Shown here in pieces: positions 1-13,496 of a stretch of 64,000 nt of DNA. The translations under genes and the position numbers were made by a program. The stretch spans positions 56,155,249-56,219,248 of the forward strand of contig NC_088295.1 in assembly GCF_032854445.1 (NCBI RefSeq), written 5' to 3'. The DNA is from Liolophura sinensis (taxonomy: Eukaryota > Mollusca > Polyplacophora > Chitonida > Chitonidae). The notes below the pieces were generated by a model, which did no database searches, was not told where the DNA came from, and worked only from the letters and a program-made list of their open reading frames with translations. Within the stretch, counting starts at the first letter, position 1. Each line of letters begins with the position of its first letter.

Positions 1-535
1 TGGAACCAGATCGACACTGAATGTCATCTAAATCTCGAAATGTACACTACATCTCCAACTTTACATCATTTTTAACTTTCTATTAACCTGTTTTCTAATC
101 TGAAAAAAAGTAAGACATTCTGGCGAAATTTGAAGGACAGCGCGAGATTCGAACGAGATTCTGTCGTGATTTCTTGTCCTCTGGGATGAATTCGTGATCT
201 TATTTCAGAGCAAGCCATTCCTGTACATCTCGTTTTATTCATCAAATTACGCCGTAAAATTTGGGTTCATCTTGCAAGCTAGAATGTACATGTATAATGT
301 CCCAATTTCTAACTCGAGCTCAAATTTAAGCTTGGAAAATCCAGTCATTTATTTTGAGGAGATTGCAACATTTGCACAACCTGAAGACGAAATGCGATAT
401 TCTGACAAGATTAAGTGGAGAGTCGATGTGTTCTGCGAGATATGGTCGAGGATTGGTCGAGGTTTGGTGGAAAAGTGAAAAAATCAGGAGATCAAGTGAA
501 AAGAGATATTCCACTGAATATCGTGGAATTGCTTC
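1..535. repeat. Left-edge piece of duplicated receptor-upstream block
   Basis: From about 284 to 530 this matches 37,950-38,110, the DNA upstream of receptor gene 2. Both share a TGTACATGTATAATGT word, a TTTAAGCTTGGA word and a run around GAGATATTCCACTGAATATC. The match breaks off near 530 and resumes near 5,968 (compare 38,160), so the LINE between them was inserted into this copy. The first 280 bases show nothing recognisable. The 94-aa open frame at 194-478 has no domain and lies in this non-coding repeat. Confidence 0.65.
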
Positions 536-848
536 AATAACAGCACATCATTTAGCGAACAAATCTTTTTTCTGAAATATCGTTTGCGGGACTACGTTTT
601 GAGGCGGTGGCTCATGGGTGAATCGAGTAGATTGACATTAACCTTTGGTATAAATCAATCTGTTCGAGTATACCTCATATGGAATCCTTGGTGTCCTTCC
701 TGCTGGGTATTCCCAGGTTCAGGCATCGCTTTTGTTGGCACTCCGTGGTGGGTGGGGAACATATGGGGTGAAATTTATATCTATATGTCATGTCTACATT
801 AAAACCTACTTTAAATATTCCGAATATATCTAATAGATATAATAGGAG

Positions 849-2117
849 TTGTCTGACTCACTGGATAACGAACAGAGCAGTTGGCCGGCTTTCATTGTTC
901 TCTCAACTAAGAGTGAACAAAAGCCGGCTTCAAAAATTCACCCGTTTCTTTTGCAAAGGGCTCTCCAGGGCACAGCTGGAACTTTAAAAAACGTTAAAAA
1001 ACTTAGATCCGGAGACATTCTCATTGAATGTTTCCGGCAACAACAGTCAAAAAATTTACTTAAATTAAATAAAATATCTGACATATCTGTTTTCACATCC
1101 CCTCACCATTCCCTGAACAGCTGTCAGGGAATCATTCGTGACAGGGATGGTGATATAGCTGACCTGACTGAGGAAGAAATCTGCCAAGAACTAAATTCAC
1201 AGGGTGTTACCAGAGTGAAACGCTTCGTTACGAAGAAATCTGGTAACCTCTTTAAACTTAATACATACCTGCTTACCTTTAATACTACCTCCCTTCCGTC
1301 TCATATCTACGTTGGCCCGCATAGGGTTAATGTGGATTTATATATCCCCAATCCTACACGTTGATTTAATTGCCAACGATTTGGTCATGGCAAGGGACAA
1401 TGTAAGAACAAACTCATTTGCTTCAGATGCGGCAGTGAAGGGCATGATGGTTTCGACTGCAGCAACACAGTTAACTGTTGCAACTGCAGTGAAGATCACA
1501 TGACCTCCTCAAGGGACTGTCCGCTTTTCGTTAAGGAAAAGCAAATTATCAACTTGAAAATTAAAAACAATATCTTCTATCAGGACGCCTGGAAATTAGC
1601 CTCACTGTCTAATACTTCTCTACCGACTTCGTTTGCCAATGTGGTCAAGCGAGTAGCAACTGTTGCTACTCAAACCTCTTGGACTTGGCCCATTGGAAAC
1701 GACAAACCTAGTTATGTTTCTGTGCAACTTCCGTCTCAACCTTCATTTAGTTCTTCCTCAACCCAAACTCCTTCAAAAGAACAAATAAAAACAGTAAATA
1801 GTATAGAACACCCTGGTAAACCAGCTGAGCCCAATTGCCCTAAAAATGACAAAAATAAGTCCAAAAGTCAATCTCAAAATAATAATAAAATAACTAATAA
1901 ACCTGGTGGCCCCACAGAGCGTCCCTCTAAGGCCACTATGGATCCTATACAAACTTTCAATAAGTTTGGTTCGTTGGAGGACGTTGGTCCTTCAACATCA
2001 GATGCGGAGGTGATGGATATATCACCCGCATCAGGGAGATCTTCCAGCCCATCTCCACGAAAGGGTCGTCCTCGGTCCAAACATAAAGCAAAATCTCCTA
2101 TACGTCTCCCCCCATAA
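849..2117 (+). pseudogene. LINE ORF1 (gag-like, CCHC knuckles), one in-frame stop
   Basis: This frame runs 849-2117 and is broken only by TGA at 1362-1364. After the stop it continues FNCQRFGHGKGQC and then a C-x2-C-x4-H-x4-C knuckle (CFRCGSEGHDGFDC) and a second, less regular Cys cluster. The stop sits where related ORF1 proteins have the Cys of an RCFNC-type knuckle, so a Cys codon to TGA change is the simplest explanation. The C-terminal half is Ser/Pro/Lys-rich and probably disordered. Its stop codon overlaps the ORF2 ATG (TAATG), the usual tight ORF1/ORF2 junction. ORF1 proteins of this kind bind the element RNA. Confidence 0.8.
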
Positions 2118-5100
2118 TGGCGATATATGACAAAATTATAGAGTGGAATTGTCGAGGCCTGAAGGTAAATTTTATTGAAATAACACAGCTTGTTCAATCA
2201 TTAAATCCTATTGCCCTGTGTCTTCAAGAAACTCACCTGAAGACATCTGACAAAGACAAAATAACTCTTAAAAATTACTCATTATACAGTACGTACTCGA
2301 ATGAAGAAGATCGACCTGCAGGCGGCTCCTCTGTCTTCGTCAATAACAATGTTATTCACAGCCCTGTTACTCTGGATACAGAGCTTCAGGCTGTGGCTGT
2401 TCGTGTTTCACTATGTGAAACAATCACATTATGTTCAGTGTATATTCCCCCGAACATTTCTTTGTCAGCTTTGCAGTTACATAATTTAAAACAACAGTTG
2501 CCAACACCTTTTATACTTATGGGAGATTTTAATTCCCATAACCCCCTATGGGGCAGTAACAACATAAATGATAAGGGCAAGATAGTAGAAAACTTCTTAT
2601 CTAACGAAGAACTGTGTTATTTCAATGATGGTTCTAATACCTATTTACATCCAGGTAATGGCGTTTATTCTGCTATCGATCTCACTATCACAGATCCATC
2701 ACTTCTCCCGGATTTTTCTTGGAAGGTGCATGACGATCTTTGTGGTAGTGACCATTTTCCTATAATCCTAGAACATATCACTTCTAATTCTTTAGAACGT
2801 GTAGCTAGATGGAAATTCGATAAAGCGGATTGGATCGCATTTGAGATGTTTTGTGAGGCTGATATCACCTCAGAGACTCTCACTGGAGCAGATGGTCCTA
2901 TGTTAAAATTTAATCAGCTTGTTTTAGAAGCCGCTGACAGAACTATCCCTAAGACCTCGAAAAATCCCAAATCCAAAAGTAAACCCTGGTACGACAATGA
3001 CTGTCGTAAAGCCATAAAGGACCGTAAAAAGGCTGAACGCAGATTTAATCTTTGTCCTACTGATAATAATTTAAACCAGGTTCGTAAATTTAGAGCAAAG
3101 GCTCGTCGATTACTCAAGTCCAAGAGACGATCTTGTTGGCGGAACTTTGTTTCGGGCATTACGTCAAAAACACCCATGCGTAAGGTCTGGAACATGGTTC
3201 AGAAACTTAAGGGCAAAAATAATAAAGCCAAAGTCCAGCATTTGAAAGATGGAGATAATATATTAACCTCTCCATCCGATATAGCAAATAAATTAGCTGA
3301 GACAATTTCCAAGAAATCTTCTTCTAAGAACTATACTAAAAAATTCCAACATATTAAAAACCAGAAGGAAAAAACTAAATTGCCCTTTTCTTCTAAAAAT
3401 TTAGAAGATTATAATTGTCCTTTTAATATCGCGGAACTTAAAACTACATTTAAAAAGGCCCACGATACTGCCTGTGGTCCCGATGACGCATATTATAAGT
3501 TTCTGAACCATTTACCACCTGAGCCACTACGGTCCCATAGCTCTTACCAACTGTGTCTGTAAGACTATGGAACGGATGAATAATGATAGACTTGTTTGGT
3601 TTCTTGAAACCAACAAGCTTTTATCTAACATTCAATGTGGTTTTCGTCAAGGTCGATCTACTTTAGATCACCTTGTTTCTATTTGAAACTTTTATTCGTA
3701 ATGGTTTTGTTAATAATGAACATGTGGTGTCCATATTTTTTGACCTTGAAAAGGCCTACGACACCACATGGAAATATGGTATTTTAAAAGACCTCGCGGA
3801 TATGGGTCTTAAAGGTCGCTTACCTTTATTTATATCTCAATTTTTATCCGATCGTCAGTTTAAGGTACGGGTTGGGTCCACTCTTTCTGACTCTTATGAG
3901 CAGGAAATGGGTGTACCCCAGGGCAGCATTCTATCACCAACTCTGTTCAGCATAAAAATAAATAGCCTAGCAAAAACATTAACATCTGGCACAGAGGGTT
4001 CTTTATACGTGGAGGATTTCCTTATATGCTACCGAGCTAAGAATATGAATAATATCGAACGTCAGTTGCAGCTTTGTCTCAATAAAATCGAGAAATGGGC
4101 AACTGAAAACGGTTTTAGATTTTCAACGTCTAAATCCGTCGGTATGCATTTTTGTAATAAACGGAAACTTCATCTTGACCCTGAGCTTAATTTTTGTGGT
4201 GAACAGATTAAAATTGTTAGAAAGAAACATTGGAGAAACAAAATTTTTAGGTATAATATTTGATAGTAAACTATCTTTTATACCTCATATAAAAATGCTT
4301 AAGGCTAAATGTACAAAGGCTCTCGATATAATTAAGGTCGTGTCTAGCACCGATTGGGGTGCTGACCGATCAGTTTTACTAAATTTATATCGTTCTCTGA
4401 TGAGGTCTAAATTGGACTATGGATCCATCATTTACGGTTCCGCTAGGAAGTCGTATATTAAAATGTTGGATCCTGTCCATCATCAAGGTTTGAGGCTCAG
4501 CCTTGGTGCTTTTAGAACCTCACCAGTAGAAAGTTTATACGTGGAGGCAAATGAGCCTTTTTTATATAACCAACGTATAAAATTTAGCCTTCAATATGCT
4601 ACAAAGCTTAAAGCACATCCAACAAACCCTGCCCACGACTGTGTTTTCAATCCATTATATGTAGACAAATATACTAAATGTCCTAACAAGATCCCTTCGT
4701 TCGGTCTTCCCATACGGGACCATATTGTGGGAGCTAACATCAAGCTGGAGGATATAGCTCCAGTGTCTTTTCCGGAGTCTCCTCCATGGCTTCTCCCACA
4801 ACCTAAACTAATATTTGATCTACGTAAATATAATAAATCAAGTACAAATCCTCTTATAATTCAGCAAAGTTTAGCTGAAATCAAGGCTGATTATATGGAT
4901 TATAAATTTATATATACTGACGGGTCAAAGGATGGGGACAGAGTTGCGGCTGCGGCTGTCTTAGAGCAGCGGGTCACTTCTCTTCGTCTGCCACCTTCAT
5001 CTTCGATCTTTTCTGCAGAGGCCTGGGCTATACTCCTGGCATTATCATATGTTTCCTCTGGGCATGCCCAGAGGGCAGTGATATGTAGCGACTCGCTGTC

Positions 5101-5670
5101 TTGCCTTTTGGCGATTCAGAATAATAAATTTAAAAATCCATTGATATTTGAGATCATAGCCAAACACCGAAAATTAATTAAAAGAGGTAAAGATATTATA
5201 TTCTGTTGGATACCAAGTCACACTGGTATCGATGAAACACATTCGTGGACAGGTAAGCGAAAGCTGCCCTATATAAACCTGTATGTCGGGTTAAAATTCC
5301 TTATACTGACGTGAAGTGTAATATTCTTAAATATATTCGTCGCCTTTGGCAGGGTGAATGGGACTTGCAGATCCATAATAAACTGCATGCTATTCATCCT
5401 GTCATTGGCTACAATAATTATACTTGCGAAAAGTCTCGTAAAGACCAAGTAGTCTTAACAAGGTGTCGTGTTGGGCATTCTCGTCTAACGCACAATTTCA
5501 TACTAGATGGGAGCAGTGCTCCCGAGTGCGTTGGATGCGATACCCAATGTGGCATCAAACATATCTTGGTTGACTGTGTAGACTTTGCCCACGTTCGGCA
5601 GAGATTCTACACGGTCGACTCTATATATGAATTGACAACATCGCTGGCGATGTTGTCATCAATTATTTGA
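2117..5670 (+). pseudogene. LINE ORF2 (endonuclease, RT, RNase H), frameshifted
   Basis: Frame 2117-3562 holds an exonuclease/endonuclease/phosphatase fold: WNCRG near the start, QETH, GDFNSHNPLWG and SDHFPI. The fingers region of RT is then damaged: sequence runs from PEPLR straight into an ALTNCVCKTME-like segment in another frame, indicating a deletion near 3,530. RT continues in frame 3673-4263 (FFDLEKAYDTTW, GVPQGSILSPTLFS). The catalytic box reads YVED rather than YxDD. After a frameshift near 4,225, frame 4175-5314 gives the RT thumb and RNase H (YTDGSK, SAEAW, CSDS, IPSHTGI). It then breaks again into 5311-5670, a C-terminal part with CVGC...H...C. Non-functional. Confidence 0.85.
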
Positions 5671-5965
5671 AGGCCATTGGCCTGTATCATAAGATATAAT
5701 TTATTAATATATAAATATTTATCTATAAAGTTATATATACATTTCTTGATATATTATTTTTAAAATATGAGGGTTTTCGAGTTTTAACTGTTTTTGGTTA
5801 TTCTAATCTGGTTTTAAACATGTCCAAACATTTGTTTCCATTTTTGATGTTCTCACCACCATATCGGAAACCTCATCAGTCTCGTGTTTCGACCTTGCTG
5901 TCGCCACGATATGGCTGAAATATTGCCGATGTGGCGTTAAACCATAATCATTCATTTATTCATTC
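5671..5965 (+). repeat. LINE 3' UTR and tail
   Basis: AT-rich 3' UTR. The last 58 bases (from about 5,908) read ATATGGCTGAAATATTG, then GGCGTTAAACC, then ATTC-type repeats. This end closely resembles the 3' end of the SINE at 23,890-24,256, which suggests that the SINE borrows this type of LINE's machinery. Confidence 0.75.
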
Positions 5966-6024
5966 TTTAAATTTCGTAGTGTCGTTTGAATATCGCGGTT
6001 TCTGGTTTAAAGCAAATTTGCGCA

Positions 6025-7400
6025 GGAAGTCAAACATGAAAGTGACCCCCTGGAGCGGCTGTAACAAGAACAAATCTTCTTATTCCCTGTATAACCTCGC
6101 GAAACACTCTAACCCGAAGTCGTAGAGACTGGTAAACGAATGTTAGCCAAACATCTGGCAAGGTGTAGATGGATTTATGTGTTTTCGCTCTCGTCTTCAA
6201 AGCTGATCTCAAAAAAATTTCAGTCGGGTATGGAGAAGTCATTTAATAACAAAAACACTGATGTTTAGCCATGGTATTAAGGGGTGTCAAAGTTGTCAAT
6301 CTTTACGCATTGACATGAGCAGTTAGAATAAAACTCTAAATGCTCTTTTACTGAGCATAGATATCAGAGAAGAACCCGCATTTGCAAGTACTCGAGCCAT
6401 TTTAGAGCGTCTTGCCTTGACGTGGAATCACTATGTCGACATGGAAAAGACGGGTGTTTAGGTATTGGTTGATGGGCAAATGCCAAACTAAACTTTTATT
6501 TGCAGCTAAATGGAACTTTATAAGTCCCTGGGGACAGATGTTAAATATATTTAGTTAAACAAGGGTGAAAGAAATACATTTAAGGCACGATTTTCATCTC
6601 AGACACCAAATTAGAGACACTATTTCTTTTGAAGCCACCGGAAAAGAGCGACTCCGATGATGTTGTCGAGCTTTCCAACCACAAATGGAAACCAACCGTA
6701 TTTCATAACAGTCGAACTCCACATCTGCGATCAGCGTAGGTTACGCAGTTGTATATCCATGTACTTTCGGAGACAATGCCTATTCGATTGGGATATATGG
6801 TTGTGCTAAAACAGCTGTGCACTGACTTATACTATCAAAAGACTGATAATATAGACTGGCATTTAAACATATGTGGGCTTCATCTTAATGACCAAACTAT
6901 TCCATAATATACAATAACGTGGTAATCTAGTGGACATATATCTTTGTCCCCACATCATCCTTGATTCTCGGTTGCTAGGGTCTGATCAGGTGGGTTAAAA
7001 TGTGGACATAAACTTGTCAGAGCTACAAGCCATACCCACAAGTGTTAAAATTCACACCCATTGTCTAAATCCCCATGTACATTTCTCATCGCGCAGATAA
7101 CTTATAATACCTACACTGAAGAAAACAAACTACAAGCTTTTGGCCACCTTTTATAGTACTTGTTGTATGCAGGCACACACACATGTTAAAATCCTCACAC
7201 ATGTGAGGATTCGTAGATTTTCCATTTTCATCCGGTAATTTTTCACCAGTATATAAGTCTTTGAGGTGATCAGACACACGCCATGGTATGAAGACAGCAC
7301 GATATGCATGTACTCCTGTCCTCCTTTATGCAAACCACAAACTTGCTTGTTCCTATGTGTGGGCTATTACATTATGACTTCACAAATTGTTTCATAGGTA
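6025..7400. repeat. Duplicated non-coding block A1 (first part)
   Basis: This matches 52,785-54,780 in the same orientation (shared words GTGACCCCCTGGAGCGG, CCAAACATCTGGCAAGGTGTA, GTTAAAATTCACACCCATTG). No exon is recognisable here. The A2 copy carries a receptor-type first exon at 54,119-54,212, and the equivalent place here (about 7,160-7,210) has none. By position this is the DNA upstream of a further receptor copy that would lie left of the window. Confidence 0.75.
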
Positions 7401-7789
7401 TGATCTAATACGGCTACAAAATATCGGTGAACTACGCGATCTCACTGCAGGTAAATCTAGAACACTCAGTTATATCACTTTTATCTACATTAGTCTATTT
7501 ACAGTTAGACTAAAACTCTGACTGTGACATGAAGCCGGATCTCACCGGGTATGACCGATTATTTGCTATCTATCACACTGTCGTTACTGCTCTTGTTTTT
7601 AGGCTATGTGGCGTAGTCGTTTATGTGGCTGTTTGGTATAATAATGTACATAGCGCAGTGTCCTGGGATGTTGTATACAAAGTTACATGTTCTTGTATAA
7701 AACAGACATGTGCGTAACGTGAATTCATGTTACTCAAATCAACTAAAGGGATCGATTCGTCTTACTCTAAAATAGAGCTATGTATAACT

Positions 7790-7890
7790 GTACAATTGCC
7801 AAATAAATGCTGGCCGTTGTCGTATAAGTGAAATATTCTCGAGAACGGTATAAAACACCAACCAAATGAATAAATAAATATAGCCAAATA
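7790..7890 (+). repeat. SINE 3' end fragment
   Basis: ATGCTGGCCGTTGTCGTATA followed by GTGAAATATTCTCGAG, AAAACACCAACCAAATGAA and an (AATA)n tail. It is the 3' half of the SINE family seen more completely at 9,140-9,395. Confidence 0.7.
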
Positions 7891-9139
7891 TCTTTTGTAC
7901 TACGGCCAGACATTTATTAAAATGCTCTATAGCCTCTGACCTACATGTAACAAGCATACAGTGTACATAGGTTTATAGGGTTAACCATGTACATATGGGA
8001 AGGGAATTGCTGCACGTGCCTTATACTGCCTATGTCCTGTATATGAAGACTACATAAACAAGGCTAGTTGACTATAAATTATCAGCACATCTATTTATAC
8101 GCTTTTGTTACGAGGTACCCTAATGGGGCTGTATATGGACACTGAGAAAGAAAATCCGGTTAGACTTTAAGAAGTGTATGACGTAAGCATTTCTCAGTAC
8201 ACAGCAAGGATTTTGTGAGATAACTATGTTGCCTTTAGAGCCGACATCCTATAACATGATGACTAGACCATAATCTTGTTATCTTGATCCCGTTACGAAA
8301 GAGTGGGCGTTGGTTATTACTGGTGGAAGGGCAAGTTTGTATTTATATACACCGTTGTGTGATTGTCGTTATCAATTCCCCTACAGAAGGGCTTTGTCAC
8401 CAGTTTTGTTTTCCGCATAAACAAATAAATAAATAATCTCTAGCTCCATGAACTATCATATGAAAAGGCGGATTTAAATTTATTATGAAGATGCATCAAG
8501 GAAACGAGAAGTTTTTCAAATCCAAACGCAAAAAGATATTTTTAAGTTAGCCTATATGATATCCTTTATATTTAGGGTTGTAGAAAGCGGGAGTTCTCAG
8601 AATAAACCACTGAGCTGTGGTAAGTTACTGATGGACTTTTTCACGCGTAAAGTAAAGGCATGCACACAGTGCATGAAACGTGCGTGACAGCCAAATAAAA
8701 ACACTACAAACCTAGCGATATCTCCTCGGTGTGACCCGAAGCTAGGCTCAGTAGTTACAAATGGTATCAGGTATGATTTGATCTCGGGAGTTCGGCCTTC
8801 GAGGAAGTTTCGACTACTCGACAACCGTAGTGCAGTCAACTCCATACGGCGTGTTAATATACTTCATATAGCCTATACTAAACATTCGAAAAAAAGATAA
8901 ATAAGTGTGAATATTTTAAATACTTTCTTTATTTTTATAATTACACAAAGGCTGTTTTGATACCCCTTTGAAAATCTAACAATTCATATTATGACGTAAT
9001 GTAACTAATTACGGTAAATTACGGTACGATGTATTTCTTTTCATATTTTTGTCACACATGCGTCAGAGGCGTAATACATGTATATGTGACCTAAAGAACA
9101 TGTAACAGCTGGCACATTATATAGTAGATGAGCCTGTAA

Positions 9140-9395
9140 TCAATAATCCATTCGCCAATGTGCGGGATGAATGCACCTCATTCTGGCAGGCGGTCGCTGT
9201 GAGTTCAAGACCAGCCCATGCTGCCTTCCTCTCCGGCCGTACGTGGGAAGGTCATCCAGCAACCTGCGGATGGTCGTGGGTTTCCCCCGGGCTCTGCCCG
9301 GTTTCCACCCACCATAATGCTGGCCGCCGTCGTATAAGTGAAATATTCTTGAGTACGGCGTAAAACACCAATCAAAAAAAAAAAAAAAAAAAAAA
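9140..9395 (+). mobile_element. tRNA-derived SINE with polyA tail
   Basis: It has a box-B-like GAGTTCAAGACC near 9,198. A central GC-rich domain (GTGGGTTTCCCCCGGGC, CCGGTTTCCACCCACC) resembles the conserved central domain of widespread metazoan SINEs (Nin-DC type; inference). The 3' end reads TCGTATAAGTGAAATATTC...AAAACACCAATC, then about 22 A residues. The 5' tRNA part is short or truncated. The minus-strand element at 25,278-25,540 belongs to the same family. Confidence 0.75.
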
Positions 9396-9484
9396 TCATT
9401 CTGGCAGGTTATTTACTGTGTGATAACACAAACATGTACGGTATTACATTAGTATTACATTATTAGTACAAGAGTATAGTTGGG

Positions 9485-11710
9485 GAGTTGGGAGTTCTTT
9501 TAAGTGAATCACAAGTGCATGCGCGCATCACTGTAAAGCGTTCACGTTTATTAACTTACATTTAAAAATGCTAATTTACCTGCTCGACAACTGTCATTGT
9601 AAAACCCATTCTTCCACAGAAGTTTATAATGCTTGTATGGAAGCCGGATAAAACCATTATCGTACCATCGTACCATCGCATCATCGTTCCATCGCCCGGC
9701 GTACTTAGTGTTAGGTATCCCTTAGCCGAGGGTCCCAGTTTTCCCGCATTCCTTCTCTTATTCCCTGATGTTACACTTGATTGATTTGTTAATTTACATG
9801 GTTATTGTGTAACGTAATTATCGATAACGGCGAGGTTTATGAGTGGAGGAAACCTGAGTGCCAGGGCTCAGTAAACCACCGGCATTTCCACATACACACA
9901 TGCACACCCGATTGGTGGAAGACGAGTGGTCTTCAACAAAGGCATACTGCGCAAGCGTCCACAGGTGCCTCGTTTTTGTCATTAATTGAGGCTACATACA
10001 AATCTTGGGTCAGGGGAATCCACAAATTCCTCGTCCAAGGTCGGGATTGAACACGCACCTCGTGCATGTGTTTTTACAACGGATGGTCACACATCTTAAC
10101 CACTCGGCCACGCCTTATGTGCTACGTAAGTCGCCAGTTACACTTTCATAGTCATTGGGACGTGACCTTGACCTTGGCAGGTCATTACCTAAGTATGGAT
10201 TTTACAATTGCCCTTACAAGACAACACAGTTTGCAATTTTTCTGGGGAATCAAGCTCTTAGACATTATTCCCTATTACAACTGGCCTTTGCTTTGTGTAA
10301 AATAATTCTCCAACATCAAACTAGAATGAACGATATACCCTTCGTTGAGTTGGCGATGTTGAGTGATAAGGCCCCTATATAGCCATCTTCTCTTCCCAAA
10401 TAATTACTTTCCTGAAAGAGTCACTTCACGTGAGCTATAAGTTTGAAGCTGAAACTGTTCCAAACGTAAAGACATCTTTATCATTGACATAGACGGTCTG
10501 CTTTTTTATTTTGTGATTGTTCTCCTTTTACAGCAAATGAGGTTTTTATCAATTAGTGTCCTATAGTCAAATAATATACAAGAACATGTATAAGTTGAAG
10601 GTCGACTGGAAAAAAATCTCGTCAAGGTGATCATTACCACAACAACACAGGCCTAGCGATGCCTCGATCTGGCACCAGAGGTCTGTAGGTAGCCTACACT
10701 GGCTGCAAACTAGAACCTCTTGTGCTACAATAAGGAATCATAGTAGTCCCGCAGTTAAAGACTCACTTCTTTGGCTGACACGTTCAACACTGTTGCTAAG
10801 CCTGATTGGATTTTTGTCTCGTCCAGTTTAACAAAACCGTGACGTTAAATAACTGGCAATAATGATAATCATGTTGGAAGAAGGACAGTATCTGACATCT
10901 ACACAAAAAAATTTAAAATGTAGTCCCGTACACATTTTTTCTCCATCCCAACCTTCTTTTAACACCAACATGTTAACGGCAAGCACAAAAAGCCCAAGTC
11001 TTTATTCTGTGAAATATCTGTGAATGGCTATACACATTTCAATGGCATTCCCAAGAATTCTGTTGCGAGTGGGATACGTTTCCCGGACCATTTCGGTACT
11101 ATGCTACTGGTTTGTCCCATAATCTTTCTGGGCAAAGCACGAATTAACAGCAAAGATCTTTGACTCGAATAATTTTAGTTGGGTATGGTTCCCGATAGTT
11201 TCCAGCATGGCGTGACGGAACTCGAATTGCTTACACTTTAAGTTGGTAGATAAGAATGCCTTATTTCACAGCGTACTGTGCACTGTTAAGGGTAGTCAAC
11301 CAATGAAACATCACAGGACGGAAAAACATGTGATATATAAACAAACCATTTTGCAATAGTTTATCAGAGGAATAAAACATCTTTGACACCGAATAAAAGA
11401 GAGAAACATGTTCAGGCAGAGAATAGGAAAGGGAGACAACTTCCTCGATTGCACACTTCTAGTTAAGCAGGAAACGTACAAATTACGAAACAAAACAATG
11501 TTAGTCTGGTGGTTGTTTCGATAGTTAAACGTTACATAGGTACTAGATTCCGGATCAAAGAAATCAGATCACACAAAGCACACTTATGAACAATACTGTT
11601 TAGAACGTTTTTGAAAAGAATTTACTTGTATATTATGGTTTAGACGTTCTGAAACGTATTATTGGGTCATGCGTGTTTACAGAAGGCGAAACTCTTGTAG
11701 AATTATAGGG
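9485..11710. repeat. Duplicated non-coding block A1 (second part)
   Basis: This matches about 54,785-56,430 (AAGTGAATCACAAGTGCATG, GGAAGCCGGATAAAACCAT, and the 11,060-11,490 part against 55,720-56,120). A1 has about 0.8 kb (10,210-11,080) that A2 lacks. No coding exon was recognised. Confidence 0.7.
9825..10115 (-). mobile_element. tRNA-Ser/Leu-like SINE (minus strand)
   Basis: Read on the minus strand, the 5' end is a tRNA-like head: AAGGCGTGGCCGAGTGGTTA (box A within) and, some 40 bases on, GTGTTCAATCCCGACC (box B). The body ends in ATAAACCTCGCCG. The same insertion is present at 55,135-55,430, so it predates the A1/A2 duplication. It is not a working tRNA gene because the arms do not close into a cloverleaf. 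Confidence 0.75.
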
Positions 11711-13496
11711 AAACCACTGCACCTTCTCACCTTAGTTGAGAAATTGTATGAGATAAGACTGCAGCTACACCAGCCAGACAAATATAAGGAAAGAGGAAAT
11801 TACTTACTTTGCTTATTTACAGCTCGTCTAATCTGAGCGCGTGTACACTAAATAAGAAGCATGCAACTTAATCATTTTCATGATGCAAAAGTTTTAGATT
11901 CCACCTCTCTCATTGTTTAATCCCACTGTAATGTAACATCTCCTCTAACAAGTGACGGGTAAAAACCTGAATGTCCACAGCCGCTTTTCTGACATATTTG
12001 CGAATAAACCAGCTTCTAGATGCTGTAGTCTGATATTGTGTGAGCTATGCCATTCACTATAGCAGAGTAACCGCAAACACGAGATCGCGTCTTTCTTCAA
12101 AGTATACAGCAAAACAGCAAAATAAGGATAGTGTGACGTCCCTGTATGGAAACACGCACTTTCTCGAGTTGCAGAAGTAACTCGTGTCTGATTGGTTAAA
12201 ATAGATAACACGGTGGTACTGTCTATGTCCCCACCCAACAGGTTTGGCTTACTTTGAACTGCGGTTAGGTATCACAAATATAAAAAGCATGTTTTGTTTT
12301 AAACTTTGGGTGCTTCATACATGCATACATGGATATATTTGGTCTAGTGTTTTCTGTTAAGGTGATATTAAAGTTTGTGCTTATGGCAGTTTTACCCACA
12401 GCACGTAATCAGTTACTTCAATCTAGCCTACAACAGTAAATCAACCAAAACGTCTGCGTCCATGTTCTGCAAACAATACTTTATTTCATTTAAGCTCACA
12501 ACAGTAAATCAACAACAACCTTTGCATTTAGACTTCATGCAAAGATCATTTCATTTCAGTCAAGCCTAAACAATAAGTTTCACAGAATTGCTGTGTATAT
12601 AGTTCTGCAAGCATGACATCATTTTGACATCGAGATCAGTGAAGAATGTTTCGAAGTCTGATAGTCTTCTACATGCCGCCTTAATTGTGACATCAAAAGT
12701 TTTAGCGTCAATACGTGACTCGTGTCAACCAATCCGGACAAAGGACTATTTCAAAGTGGGGTGAACTTGCTAACGGACGACGCCATGTAATTACTTGGTA
12801 TATCCTTATTCCATGCAAGGTTTAATTGTTAATGGGGTGTCACAGTGGAGCCAATTTCAGACTATTTCAGCTGAACCGCTTCATCAGTTATGATTGCAGC
12901 CTATGTAATATATATGCTTCATGAACACCAACAAAAGGGCGTGCATTGTGTACGTAGTGGTAGTCATGAAGGAATATGCAGTATCTGATGATAGCGGCAA
13001 AATTCATGCTGGAATCAGTTATATTCACTGGTACTTTCTGGTCTCAGTCCAAACAATATACAACCTATTCCAATCATATTGAAGTACATAAAACGGCAAG
13101 TGGAAATGAACCACAGACTGGTAGGCTAAAGCCTTTTACGCCAATTAAATGAAATACGTGAATGACTCAGACGCTTCTCGGCACATAACACTAATTTGTC
13201 AAATAAGCTGTGGCTGGAAAACCATGCATTCACATAACGACAAGGCGGTGGTTTTCTTCACTGGGTTCCACTGGTGAAGACAATTTTCATTTTTATTTAA
13301 CGATGTTAACGTTAAGTGATGCCTAGTTATCGGCCCTCAGAGATCTGCCTGCTAACACCAAGTTCATTATATGACCCTTTCCTGTTATAACAGATTTAAA
13401 ACTACTTACTCAACCGTTATAACATTCCATAATGTCCACCGGAATTTACGAGATTCCAGTTGTTTCTTTTTTTCCCCCAAACTTCAACTACCCATT

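Larger units (their letters stand above)
540..5965 (+). mobile_element. Decayed non-LTR retrotransposon (LINE, I/jockey superclade-like)
   Basis: The order is 5' leader, ORF1 with CCHC zinc knuckles, ORF2 with apurinic-type endonuclease, reverse transcriptase, RNase H and a C-terminal Cys/His region, then a 3' UTR ending in an ATTC-rich tail at 5,950-5,965. RNase H downstream of RT, plus gag-like CCHC knuckles in ORF1, fits the I/Nimb side of the I/jockey superclade; the exact clade needs a tree. ORF1 has a nonsense codon. ORF2 has frameshifts, a deletion and a mutated RT active site, so the copy is dead. The 5' boundary is set only by where the flanking duplicate homology stops (about 535). 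Confidence 0.88.
7401..9484. other. Insertion relative to block A2; no gene seen
   Basis: About 2.1 kb that interrupts the A1/A2 match: homology stops after 7,400 and resumes near 9,485, equivalent to about 54,780. It contains one SINE tail and one polyA-tailed SINE (listed separately). Two short open frames (7,529-7,717 and 8,597-8,845) have no recognisable domain. Confidence 0.5.

Noticed and set aside
9825-10115. Genuine tRNA-Ser/Leu gene on the minus strand
   Set aside because: A/B-box-like words are present but arms do not pair and a SINE body follows; the copy at 55,135 shows it is a repeat.
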